From: an uncultured Lewinella sp.
Lineage (GTDB): Bacteria; Bacteroidota; Bacteroidia; Chitinophagales; Saprospiraceae
NCBI GenBank assembly: GCA_913057785.1
Contig: CAJXPD010000069.1
Location: 1 to 39,973 of the forward strand
Direction: 5' to 3'
DNA: 39,973 nucleotides
Positions 8,828 to 17,010 of this stretch are shown here, piece after piece. The position numbers and the translations under genes are program-made. Each line of letters begins with the position of its first letter. Within the stretch, counting starts at the first letter, position 1. The notes under the pieces were generated by a model that worked only from the letters and a program-made list of their open reading frames with translations, had not been told where the DNA came from and ran no database searches.

Positions 8828-9994
8828 ATGTCAAAAAAGAAAATTCGCTTATTGGTTGATGCTCGTGTATTGGAAGGAGAAGCACAGGGAAGTGCAACTT
8901 ATCTTAGAGAATTATATCGAGCATTTATGCATGCTTATGGAGATCAATACGAGCTATTCTTTGCTGCAGAGAATGAGCAGGCCATTCGCGATCAATTTCC
9001 AAAACAATATCAATTTGGCTTTATTCCTTTGCATACAGGAAGCCGAACCAAGCTGTACGGCAAGGTTTTTCCCAAATTGATTAAAGAATGGAAGATCGAT
9101 TGGGCGCATTTTCAGTACATGGTTCCATTTTTCAAGAAGTGTGGCCATATTGTCACAACTCATGATGTGTTATTTTTGGACTTCCCGCAGCAATTTCCTT
9201 GGACATATCGAACCAGTAGAAGGATTTTGTTCAAACTGGCCTTTTGGAATAGTGACATCAAAGTCACCGTGTCAGATTACTCGAAACGAGCCATTAGTCA
9301 GCATTTTGGGGTTCGATCGGAGGAAATCGTCGTGACGCCCAACGCTGTACGTGCACAATATTTTGAGGAACATGATAAAACCCAGATCCGCCAAGAATTG
9401 GAAAGCCAGCATGGGATCAAGGATTTTGTTCTATTCGTAAGTAGATTGGAACAAAGGAAGAATCATCGTTTGTTGCTGGCAGCCTTTGAGAAACTGGAGT
9501 TATACGATGATTATCAGTTGGTGTTTGTTGGGAATAATTCTCTAGATGATGAGGCCTTGCAAGGCTTGGTAGAAGAAGCGCTGCGCAAGTATTCGGGACG
9601 CTTCCATTGGTTCCGTCAAGTCGATGAGCCGCTTCTTATGCAATTATATCGAGGTGCGAAGGCTTTTGTTTACCCTTCCTTGGCGGAAGGATTTGGTATC
9701 CCTCCACTAGAGGCTGCTGCCTGTCTAGTGCCTACCCTATGCGCCAGCAATACGGCCATGACAGATTTTACATTTTTCGGAAATAATTTGTTCGATGCGG
9801 ATCAGCCCGAGCAATTCTATGAGAAGTTGCATCGCGTTTTGCAATCTACGCCCAATGAGGAGGAACTCCTCGATATTGCACAGCAGATCAAACAGAAGTA
9901 CAGCTGGCGTTATGCCGCCCAAGTAATCCACGAATCCATCACTGGCCAGAAACCTTCTCCTCAACCTAAGAAAGCACAGATGGCTAAGCTCTAG
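8828..9994 (+). CDS. GT4-family glycosyltransferase
   Basis: A 388-residue GT-B glycosyltransferase. The N-terminal acceptor domain starts KKKIRLLVDARVLEGEAQGS, a common GT4 opening where the glycine-rich turn follows the first strand. The C-terminal donor domain has VLFVSRLEQRKNHRLLLAAF and the retaining EX7E motif in AEGFGIPPLEAA. It would move a sugar from a nucleotide-activated donor onto a glycan or lipid acceptor on the cytosolic face; donor and acceptor are unknown. It stands alone, 2.4 kb before the main polysaccharide locus, and resembles the last GT4 of that locus in general layout (EQRKN versus EPRKN). A stem-loop follows the stop. Confidence 0.9.
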   Translation: MSKKKIRLLVDARVLEGEAQGSATYLRELYRAFMHAYGDQYELFFAAENEQAIRDQFPKQYQFGFIPLHTGSRTKLYGKVFPKLIKEWKIDWAHFQYMVPFFKKCGHIVTTHDVLFLDFPQQFPWTYRTSRRILFKLAFWNSDIKVTVSDYSKRAISQHFGVRSEEIVVTPNAVRAQYFEEHDKTQIRQELESQHGIKDFVLFVSRLEQRKNHRLLLAAFEKLELYDDYQLVFVGNNSLDDEALQGLVEEALRKYSGRFHWFRQVDEPLLMQLYRGAKAFVYPSLAEGFGIPPLEAAACLVPTLCASNTAMTDFTFFGNNLFDADQPEQFYEKLHRVLQSTPNEEELLDIAQQIKQKYSWRYAAQVIHESITGQKPSPQPKKAQMAKL

Positions 9995-10020
9995 GCTTAG
10001 ATGATACAGCATAATATGAC

Positions 10021-10051
10021 TGAGTTCTGGGGGGGCAACATCCAGAACTCA
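10021..10051 (+). terminator. Stem-loop after the GT4 gene
   Basis: TGAGTTCTGG and CCAGAACTCA form a perfect 10-bp stem with an 11-nt G-rich loop, 27 bp after the GT4 stop. No T-run follows, so it is either a weak terminator or an mRNA 3'-end stabiliser. Confidence 0.45.
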
Positions 10052-10166
10052 GCCGCTAACTCACGACCCCTCATCCCATTGAGCTGCACTACGGTAGTGT
10101 ACTCCTCCGATAAGTTTCCCAAGTGACTTGTTCCGCCCCATTTTCCAAAAAATGAATGATAATGCT

Positions 10167-10198
10167 ATTTTTGGACGGAGATCAGAGTATCCAAAAAT
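10167..10198 (+). promoter_or_regulatory. Hairpin overlapping the DNA glycosylase start codon
   Basis: ATTTTTGGA (10167-10175) pairs perfectly with TCCAAAAAT (10190-10198), leaving a 14-nt loop. The 3' arm includes the first two bases of the ATG at 10197. If translation starts there, the structure could hide the start. If translation starts at 10152 it is only part of the coding sequence. Confidence 0.35.
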
Positions 10199-10832
10199 GA
10201 ACAAGCTAGATCATTCTTTCTATCAAAATACTGATGTTGTCGCCGTAGCCAGGCAATTGCTTGGTAAGTATTTGGTTACGGAATTTGACGGCTTGTACTG
10301 CAGCGGTTTGATTACTGAAGTGGAAGCCTATCGAGCACCGGATGACAAGGCTTGTCACGCCTATAATAATCGGCGCACTAAACGGACAGAGATTATGTTT
10401 TGGCCCGGTGGTGTAGCCTACGTCTACCTTTGTTATGGGATTCATCACTTATTCAATGTGGTGACAGGTGACGCGGAGATGGCTCACGCCGTCTTAATAA
10501 GGGCGGTGCAAGCAGAGGAAGGTCTGGAGACAATGGAGCGTCGACGAGGCATGTCTGCCCGGAAACCACAATTAAGCTCGGGTCCCGGCGTTATGTCTAA
10601 AGCGATGGGGATTACGACAGATTGGACGGGACAGAGTTTGGTAGAAGACGGGAGTCCGATTTGGATAGAAGATAGAGGCTACGAATTGAGGGAGCAGAAC
10701 ATCGGAGAAAGTACTCGAATAGGGGTGGACTATGCTGAGGAATGTGCCTTATGGCCTTGGCGTTTTTTCCTAAAAGACACCAAATGGGTAAGCCGATTCA
10801 AGCCTCCGAAGTTAAGCCAGAACTCCCCTTAA
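10197..10832 (+). CDS. 3-methyladenine DNA glycosylase (MPG/AAG type)
   Basis: A 211-residue member of the Pur_DNA_glyco family (human AAG/MPG fold, not AlkA). Features are LDHSFYQNTDVVAVARQLLG at the start, the catalytic-site region LITEVEAYRAPDDKACHAY (E is the expected general base), FWPGGVAYVYLCYGIHHLFN, and the binding-pocket motif SSGPGVMSKAMGI. It excises alkylated purines such as 3-methyladenine and hypoxanthine in base-excision repair. The frame is open upstream to TTG 10128 with another ATG at 10152; ATG 10197 is chosen because it matches the usual family start. A hairpin overlaps this start. The gene is 30 bp from the T9SS plug gene, and the two may be co-transcribed although their functions are unrelated. 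Confidence 0.92.
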   Translation: MNKLDHSFYQNTDVVAVARQLLGKYLVTEFDGLYCSGLITEVEAYRAPDDKACHAYNNRRTKRTEIMFWPGGVAYVYLCYGIHHLFNVVTGDAEMAHAVLIRAVQAEEGLETMERRRGMSARKPQLSSGPGVMSKAMGITTDWTGQSLVEDGSPIWIEDRGYELREQNIGESTRIGVDYAEECALWPWRFFLKDTKWVSRFKPPKLSQNSP

Positions 10833-10859
10833 TCACCCCATAATAATCTAATTCAAGAA

Positions 10860-12149
10860 ATGATGAAAAGACTACTGGGACTGTTATTGTTTTTACCCCT
10901 TACGATTTGGGCGCAGTACGCAGATGACGACCTTCAATTCATTGATCACACCTATGTTGAAAATATCAAGTCGGTCAAGTTGAATGTGGCCAATCTACCG
11001 CTCAGCATGCCTGTGATCAATTTAGATTCAAGAGTCCCCTTGATGTTGTCCTTTGATGACCTAGATGGGGAGGTGAAAAACTACATTTATACCGTACAGC
11101 ACTGTGATATAAATTGGGAACCCTCCAACCTGGTAGATACAGACTATCTAGATGGGTATATGGACGATGATATTGATCAATATAACTTCAGTTTTAAGAC
11201 CAATCAGGCCTTTGTCCATTACGAGCTGCTCTTGCCTAATGATGATTTCCAATGGACCAAATCGGGCAACTATCTTCTGAAAGTATATGAAGATGAAGAT
11301 GAACAACGATTAGTGCTTACGAGGCGTTTTGTGGTGGTTGATCCTAAGGTAAGTGTGAGTGCTAAAGTAGTGATGCCTGCTCTGGTCAGTAAGTCGAAGA
11401 CACACCAAGAAATTGATTTTGCAGTTGACTACGAAAAGTTTCCGATGCGTAGCCCACAGCAGGAATTGAAAGCGGCGGTATTACAGAATGGTCGTTGGGA
11501 CAATGCCTACACCGACCTTTCTCCCAATTTCACTCGCTTGGGTGCCGTTGTATTTGACTATCAGAATAAGATTGTCTTTCCAGCGGGCAAAGAGTTTCGC
11601 TTTGCAGATATTAGGAGTTTCAGGTTTGGGACGCCCAGTATTGCCATTGTGGAGGAGGTCAATGGAACGTATGAGGTAGCTTTGAATATAGAGGAAAAAC
11701 GCTCCAATGTACACTATGTAAGTTGGGAAGATTTTGGTGGGAGTTTTGTGATTGAAACCAGAGATCAGCGCAACAATGAGTTATCCGCTGACTACGGCAA
11801 CATCTTCTTCTCCCTGGCTGTAACGGCACCTTTGTACGATGAGGAGATCTATATTTTTGGAGGGCTCACCGATTGGCAGTTAAAGGAAGAGTTTAAAATG
11901 ATCTACAATCCGGCAGTCAATGCCTATGTAGGGAAGTCCTATTTGAAGCAGGGGGTCTATGATTTTATGTACGTTACGGTGCCGCGAGATCCTAAATTGC
12001 GAAAGAAAGCAATGCCGAATCTGGAGGAGTTAGAAGGAAACTGGTTCGAAACGGATAACAACTACACGATCTTGATCTACTACAAGCCCTTTGGTGAAAG
12101 ATACCACCAAGTTATTAGTGCTAGGACTTTTAGCTCTTTGGATCGGTAA
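10860..12149 (+). CDS. Type IX secretion system plug protein (DUF5103)
   Basis: A 429-residue exported protein with a signal peptide (MMKRLLGLLLFLPLTIWAQ, cleavage near WAQ/YA). It is followed by the DUF5103 fold: an N-terminal Ig-like part with YIYTVQHCDINWEPSNL and SGNYLLKVYEDEDEQRLVLT, and a C-terminal part with IYIFGGLTDWQ, MIYNPAVNAYVG and LKQGVYDFMYV. In Flavobacterium johnsoniae the Plug protein closes the periplasmic end of the SprA translocon when no substrate is engaged. Here it sits outside any other T9SS gene, which is usual because T9SS genes are scattered. The T9SS-type cargo at about 31-33 kb shows the system is used in this organism. A strong terminator follows the gene. Confidence 0.87.
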   Translation: MMKRLLGLLLFLPLTIWAQYADDDLQFIDHTYVENIKSVKLNVANLPLSMPVINLDSRVPLMLSFDDLDGEVKNYIYTVQHCDINWEPSNLVDTDYLDGYMDDDIDQYNFSFKTNQAFVHYELLLPNDDFQWTKSGNYLLKVYEDEDEQRLVLTRRFVVVDPKVSVSAKVVMPALVSKSKTHQEIDFAVDYEKFPMRSPQQELKAAVLQNGRWDNAYTDLSPNFTRLGAVVFDYQNKIVFPAGKEFRFADIRSFRFGTPSIAIVEEVNGTYEVALNIEEKRSNVHYVSWEDFGGSFVIETRDQRNNELSADYGNIFFSLAVTAPLYDEEIYIFGGLTDWQLKEEFKMIYNPAVNAYVGKSYLKQGVYDFMYVTVPRDPKLRKKAMPNLEELEGNWFETDNNYTILIYYKPFGERYHQVISARTFSSLDR

Positions 12150-12184
12150 CAGGAGGAATACTACAATTTGGATGAAATGAAAAT

Positions 12185-12221
12185 TGCCAATTGGGAAATG
12201 GTCCAATTGGCAGTTTTTTTT
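12185..12221 (+). terminator. Strong intrinsic terminator after the T9SS plug gene
   Basis: TGCCAATTGG (12185-12194) pairs perfectly with CCAATTGGCA (12203-12212), with an 8-nt loop, followed within one base by eight T residues (12214-12221). This is a textbook rho-independent terminator and separates the left part from the polysaccharide locus. The 200 bp that follow up to 12420 are AT-rich and hold no gene; a promoter for the large operon is expected there, but no exact TAnnTTTG box is present. Confidence 0.85.
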
Positions 12222-12420
12222 GGCATCTTTAAGTTAATTGGTAAAAATGTATTTTCTTTTGGCCCTTGACTCTGATCAATTAGGGACGAATAAAGGAAAA
12301 ACTGTTCCCTTCCAAATTTGATATCTGAAGCCTTTAGATGCTATTTTGCTTTAGCATATAGAGAACCCAAACGCTATGACTCTCTTCGTATTTACCCCTT
12401 AATTTAGTTTAGTTGTTGTC

Positions 12421-13890
12421 ATGATATTTCTCGTTTATACAAAATACAATAGTAGGACGATTCAGGAAAGTATAGGGGAAAGTGAATATAGCTACTACTT
12501 TGTGTTGAAGAAATTCTTGCCAGTCCTCGAGAAAATCGGAGAAGTGCAGCGAGTGGAAAACCCATTGCTGGAAGTAGATCCGATTTATCAGCAAGCCCTG
12601 CAAGTTGGTCAGGCCTGTTTCTTTCTCAGTTTCACCGCACCTCACAACACGATCTTGGGTTTGGAATGTCCAACGATACCTGTTTTTGCCTGGGAATATG
12701 ATACGATACCTAATGAAAGCTGGGATGGCATTGAAACAAATGATTGGGTGTATGTCCTCAAGCGTTTAGGTGCCGCGATTACTCATTCTAACCATAGTGT
12801 ACAAGTGGTTCAAAAGGAACTAGGTAAAGATTTTCCGATCATTTCCTGCCCTGCACCTTTGGAAAAACGATTTTCCCTTAAGTTAGAACAAATTCAAAGT
12901 AAGCGGCCTGTCCATCAATATACCTTGAACCTGAGCAAAGAAGTGATTGATTCGAAAGAAGTAAAGGGACGGCTCTTGAGTAGTAAAAAAAGTATGGCCG
13001 ACCGGATCGAGATTACGCATGTACTTTTGCAGACTTGGTCGCATAAGGTACTGGAGGATATGATTCCTCATAGATTGTATCGGTTTATCCGAAAGACCTA
13101 CCTGTTGACGGGGACATTAGTTGCGCAAACACTGCGGTTTGTTAGTGCGATGATTAAAAAATTGAGGCCAAGTTCAACTGGGAAGAAAAATAAGGAGGAT
13201 GCTTTTCCGAACCAGGAACAAAACGCCGTAGATACTACGACGGTCTCAGGGGTAATCTACACCTCAATACTTAATATTTTTGATAATCGGAAGAACTATT
13301 CAGATATGCTTACCGCATTTTGCTTTGCCCTGAAGGACCAGCCCGATGCGACGCTGATTCTGAAAACGCCGATCATGGGGAGTCCTTATTTTTATCGAGA
13401 AAAGGTGACGAATTTTCTACGAAAGCTACCCACCTTTAGCTGCCGGGTGTTGGTCATCGGCCATTACCTGGATAGCGGGTCCTACTTGAAATTGCTGAAG
13501 GCCACCAGCTTCTATGTAAATACCTCCTACGGTGAAGGACAATGCTTACCTCTAATGGAATATATGGCCACAGGGGTGCCTGCGATCGCACCAAAGGCGA
13601 CAGCCCTGGCGGATTATGTTGACGATTCAAATGCTTTTACCTTGAAGACCTGCGCTGTCCCGACGGCTTGGCAACATGATGAGCGTAGGGCCATACGTAC
13701 GGTTCAGCATCGCCCTGATTGGTATGCCTTGGTGGAAGCTTACCAAGCCAGCTACGATATGGCTAAAAATAGACCAGAGGAGTATCATGAAATGAGTTCC
13801 AGTGCTCATGCTACTTTACGAGATCATATTTCAGCGGAGAAAGCGCAGGAGAAATTAAAGCTGTTTTTTAAAGGATTGCTTGTTGTTTAG
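12421..13890 (+). CDS. GT4-like glycosyltransferase with middle hydrophobic insert
   Basis: A 489-residue protein. The N-terminal part (MIFLVYTKYNSRTIQESIGE, then FAWEYDTIPNESWDGIETND) is a divergent GT-B acceptor domain. The C-terminal part is a recognisable GT4 donor domain: GVIYTSILNIFDNRKNYSDM, DATLILKTP, and SYGEGQCLPLMEYMATGVPA with the EX7E acids at about residues 372 and 380. Between the domains lies an insert of about 110 residues with a basic-amphipathic stretch (RLYRFIRKTYLLTGTLVAQT) that may touch the membrane. It is the first gene of the 10-kb sulfotransferase operon, 18 bp before the next gene. It is clearly paralogous to the minus-strand gene at 22364-23611, which lacks the acidic motif. 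Donor sugar is unknown. Confidence 0.8.
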   Translation: MIFLVYTKYNSRTIQESIGESEYSYYFVLKKFLPVLEKIGEVQRVENPLLEVDPIYQQALQVGQACFFLSFTAPHNTILGLECPTIPVFAWEYDTIPNESWDGIETNDWVYVLKRLGAAITHSNHSVQVVQKELGKDFPIISCPAPLEKRFSLKLEQIQSKRPVHQYTLNLSKEVIDSKEVKGRLLSSKKSMADRIEITHVLLQTWSHKVLEDMIPHRLYRFIRKTYLLTGTLVAQTLRFVSAMIKKLRPSSTGKKNKEDAFPNQEQNAVDTTTVSGVIYTSILNIFDNRKNYSDMLTAFCFALKDQPDATLILKTPIMGSPYFYREKVTNFLRKLPTFSCRVLVIGHYLDSGSYLKLLKATSFYVNTSYGEGQCLPLMEYMATGVPAIAPKATALADYVDDSNAFTLKTCAVPTAWQHDERRAIRTVQHRPDWYALVEAYQASYDMAKNRPEEYHEMSSSAHATLRDHISAEKAQEKLKLFFKGLLVV

Positions 13891-13908
13891 GGTTATTCAA
13901 TCGTTTAT

Positions 13909-15456
13909 ATGGGCTTAAAAGCTAACATATCATTTCTAATCGAAAGCGTCGGTAGGTGGCTCAATAGAGAATCGCTTAAGAAGCGATATCGCAGCACAAG
14001 AATCCGTCTTTTGAAGCCAGAAGCCAATAAAAGAGCCTTTCTCGTTCTAGGACCTGAATCTCATGGTACACACCTGGTGACCGATATTCTCTTGAACGCG
14101 GGTTGCATAGGTCACGCGGGTAACCATGTACCCTGGCAACCTGACAATAAGGAACTCATTCGCGGGATCAAAAAGCCTTGGGAGTATACCTTCCCCACTG
14201 ATTTGCAACCTTGGGATCGGCAATTACCTACGGTAGAAGATCCGATTGTCTGGAGACGCAGTATCCCGCATGGTAAGCAGTGGATAGATATCAGTGATAT
14301 GATCAATATCCTGAAAGAGCGCCACTATGCGGTGCATGTAGTAGTTGTAACTCGCGATCCCTTTTCAGCCATCCATTCCCAACTGAAGTGGCGTCACGTA
14401 AAAAGCCTGGAGAAGGGAAAGGCTAATGTATCCAGGGCCTACCTACATATATTTCGGCATTTATCGCGATCGAGAACGCCCTATACCTTGGTCAGTTACG
14501 AATCTCTGGCTTCCTATCCCAAGGCCCAGGATTTTTTGTTGGAGCAGATTGGCTTGGAGCTGCCAGAAAGAAGATGGCCGATATACGATGGTAACCGCAA
14601 ATGGCATGATATCAAAGCGGAAGATACTCTAGCGGATTTTCCCGAAGGATGGTATCCTTGCAAGGCGGGACACAAGGGGAGATACTTTGAGCAAGTAGAG
14701 AAAGGCTATCAAAAGATGAAGGAGCAAGAGTTGATCATATGTGGCTTAGCCCGGGATGTCATGCAGGCCTTGCCCAGAACCATTGCCAGAATAGAGAGAT
14801 TGGGAGGGAAGTTTAAGAATTACAGAGTGGTTATCTTCGAAAATGACTCTACTGATGGTACCTTGGAACAGCTCCAGTATTGGCAAAAAGTGAACGAGCG
14901 AGTTGAAATAATATCGGAAAAATTGGGGGCTAGGAAGTGGGGGCAGGTACAGGATCTGGGGAGAATGGCACAAATGGCGACCTATCGCAATCGTTATTTA
15001 GAACACATTCGTGAACAGCAATATCAATTTGATTATCTCATTGTGTTTGATTTGGATATTCCTTTGGGTTTCAGTTATGATGGCATTGCGCATAGCTTTG
15101 GGTATGAGAACTGGGATCTGGTAGGATCAAACGGTATTTTAGTACCGCCTTATGGGGACCCGATTCCCAATCCGATTTTTTATGATGCTTTTGCTTTTCG
15201 ACCGAAAGGAAACATCCCTCCCAAAAGCCTTCAAAAAATCAATGCCCTCCAGTTTCAGCGGGGGGAGGAGTTGGTTCCGGTAGACTCTGTTTTCGGCGGA
15301 TTAACCATCTACCGAGCTGCTGGAATTTTAGCTGGCGCCCAGTACAGTGGGGAGGATTGTGAGCATGTGATGTTGCATCAGTGGCTGCGAGAGAACGGGT
15401 TCGATAAGCAATTCCTAAACCCAAGTCAAATCGTACTATACAGTGGACGTTCATGA
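13909..15456 (+). CDS. Fusion: sulfotransferase-like domain + GT-A-like glycosyltransferase domain
   Basis: A 515-residue two-domain protein. Residues about 40-230 look like a sulfotransferase: a P-loop-like 5'-phosphosulfate site GPESHGTHL (48-56) after a hydrophobic strand, and a 3'-phosphate site VVVTRDPFSAIHSQ (145-158). Residues about 272-515 look like a GT-A glycosyltransferase: ELIICGLARDVMQALPRTIA, IFENDSTDGTLEQLQ (309-323) and a DXD-like IVFDLDIP (378-385), with a pattern reminiscent of fungal CAP59/GT69 and Mnn9-type mannosyltransferases. The protein would both add a sugar and sulfate a glycan. The GT69 likeness is from recollection of motifs, not a search. It overlaps the next gene by 4 bp (ATGA), so the two are probably translationally coupled. 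The ST half is less certain than the GT half because its P-loop is atypical. Confidence 0.7.
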   Translation: MGLKANISFLIESVGRWLNRESLKKRYRSTRIRLLKPEANKRAFLVLGPESHGTHLVTDILLNAGCIGHAGNHVPWQPDNKELIRGIKKPWEYTFPTDLQPWDRQLPTVEDPIVWRRSIPHGKQWIDISDMINILKERHYAVHVVVVTRDPFSAIHSQLKWRHVKSLEKGKANVSRAYLHIFRHLSRSRTPYTLVSYESLASYPKAQDFLLEQIGLELPERRWPIYDGNRKWHDIKAEDTLADFPEGWYPCKAGHKGRYFEQVEKGYQKMKEQELIICGLARDVMQALPRTIARIERLGGKFKNYRVVIFENDSTDGTLEQLQYWQKVNERVEIISEKLGARKWGQVQDLGRMAQMATYRNRYLEHIREQQYQFDYLIVFDLDIPLGFSYDGIAHSFGYENWDLVGSNGILVPPYGDPIPNPIFYDAFAFRPKGNIPPKSLQKINALQFQRGEELVPVDSVFGGLTIYRAAGILAGAQYSGEDCEHVMLHQWLRENGFDKQFLNPSQIVLYSGRS

Positions 15457-17006
15457 TCGTACAAGACAGACCATACCGTAAATTTATCATTTTAAGTTCT
15501 CCTCGGTCGGGAACTCACATGCTACGTACTACGCTACGCAACCACCCCCATATTGCCGCGCGTTCGGAGTTGTTTAATCCTGATTTCCAGCGGGATAAGC
15601 CTTTTGGCCCCGAGACACCTGCCCTAGAAATATTGAATAAATATATTTTTCGGGATTATCCGGAGCCGATAAAGAGAGTGGGATTTATTATCCACCGCAG
15701 CGGAACTCCTTTTGGAGATTGGCCAGATTTATGGCCGCTGTTGCAGGCGGACAAGTCGATCTATGTGATAAGCCTACGTCGCAGAAATTTACTGAGAAGA
15801 TATCTTTCTTATCAGACCATGCGTACCTTCAGAGGGAAACCTCCACAACCTTTGACCTTTGATCCGGAGGTGTTGAAAGAAGACTTTATCTACCAGGAAA
15901 AAGAACTCGATGCCTTTGATCAACAATTTGCCGGGCATCCTTTGATCAAGGTGTACTACGAAGACCTTTGCACTGATTATCATCGAACGGTTAAAAGTGT
16001 ATTAAAGTTCTTGGGAGTGAATGACCTCAAGCTGTGGCCAGATGAAAAAGGGAAACCGATTCGCAAACTAAGTCAAGCGATCGCTAATTACGACGACTTA
16101 GCCGCTTATTTCTCAGCGACCAAATGGGGATCCTTTTTTAATGACGATGAGCGGGTCGTTCATATTTTGAAACCTCAAGGTGAGAGCAGACCAGAGCAAT
16201 TGAATATTTTTGGAAAGGCTGGTGCCTATGTAAAAGACCGGCTAAAGCTTGAGCCTTTACTGTCTATACAAGAACGTTATCTTTTGAGTAATAGGGAGTT
16301 CTACTCTACTTTATTCCGAAATTGGTGGTTGAGAACAGTAGGGTATTTATTTATAGGTAGGTCGCGATTCTATAAAGAATTGCCAAGGGATGGTAGCAAT
16401 TACTATTCGAGGAAAGTGGAGGAATTGATTATTCGTTCCTTCTTTCAAGATCGTAAAGCAGGTTTTTTTTTAGATGTGGGCTGTGCCTCGCCCATTAGGC
16501 ATAGTAATACTTTTTTCCTGGAAAGACATTTAGGATGGAACGGAATTGCAATGGATGCCAATCCCCCCAATAAAGCACGCTGGAGAAGGTACCGTCCGAA
16601 TTCTAAGCTCTATACCTTCCTCATTTCGGATCAATCGGGAACGCTGGAAAAATTTTACGAATCAGGAGAGGTGGGATCTACGCAGAAAGAAAGAGTACTT
16701 CAGGGTAAGGGCGTTCGGGGTAAAGAGATTCAAGTGCCAAGTATCACACTTTCAAAATTACTAGATGATAATGGTGTCAAAAGGATTGACTTTATGTCGA
16801 TAGACATTGAAGAGTCGGAGTTAGAAGCACTAGAAGGCTTCGATATAGAACGGTTTCGACCCGCTCTGGTTTGTATCGAATGGTCGCACAAAAACAAGGA
16901 GGAAATATTAGCCTATTTTGACTCTCATCATTACGAAATGCTCGAAGAATATGAGCCTTTAGATAATTCTAATTGGTATTTCGTTCCCAAAACAAACCCG
17001 TCTTGA
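15453..17006 (+). CDS. Fusion: sulfotransferase + FkbM-family methyltransferase
   Basis: A 517-residue two-domain protein. Residues 8-190 form a sulfotransferase with the PAPS 5'-phosphosulfate loop IILSSPRSGTHML (12-24), an Arg-rich 3'-phosphate segment YVISLRRRNLLRRYLSYQ (104-121) and a later LIKVYYEDLCTDY. This is closest to the Stf0/LPS sulfotransferase style. A linker of about 110 residues follows. Residues 322-514 form an FkbM SAM-dependent methyltransferase: FFLDVGCASP (338-347, SAM site), AMDANPPNKARW, and RIDFMSIDIEESELEALEGF (444-463). FkbM enzymes O-methylate sugars and other small molecules. Joining both activities suggests one glycan unit is sulfated and methylated by the same protein. 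It is tightly packed in the operon: a 4-bp overlap upstream and a 4-bp gap downstream. Confidence 0.82.
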   Translation: MIVQDRPYRKFIILSSPRSGTHMLRTTLRNHPHIAARSELFNPDFQRDKPFGPETPALEILNKYIFRDYPEPIKRVGFIIHRSGTPFGDWPDLWPLLQADKSIYVISLRRRNLLRRYLSYQTMRTFRGKPPQPLTFDPEVLKEDFIYQEKELDAFDQQFAGHPLIKVYYEDLCTDYHRTVKSVLKFLGVNDLKLWPDEKGKPIRKLSQAIANYDDLAAYFSATKWGSFFNDDERVVHILKPQGESRPEQLNIFGKAGAYVKDRLKLEPLLSIQERYLLSNREFYSTLFRNWWLRTVGYLFIGRSRFYKELPRDGSNYYSRKVEELIIRSFFQDRKAGFFLDVGCASPIRHSNTFFLERHLGWNGIAMDANPPNKARWRRYRPNSKLYTFLISDQSGTLEKFYESGEVGSTQKERVLQGKGVRGKEIQVPSITLSKLLDDNGVKRIDFMSIDIEESELEALEGFDIERFRPALVCIEWSHKNKEEILAYFDSHHYEMLEEYEPLDNSNWYFVPKTNPS

Positions 17007-17010
17007 AGAT

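Noticed and set aside
8517..9080. A 187-codon plus-strand open frame starting upstream of the GT4 gene
   Set aside because: It begins at a TTG, runs through the MITE-like element and overlaps most of the first 250 bp of the well-supported GT4 gene in another frame; its sequence has no recognisable domain.
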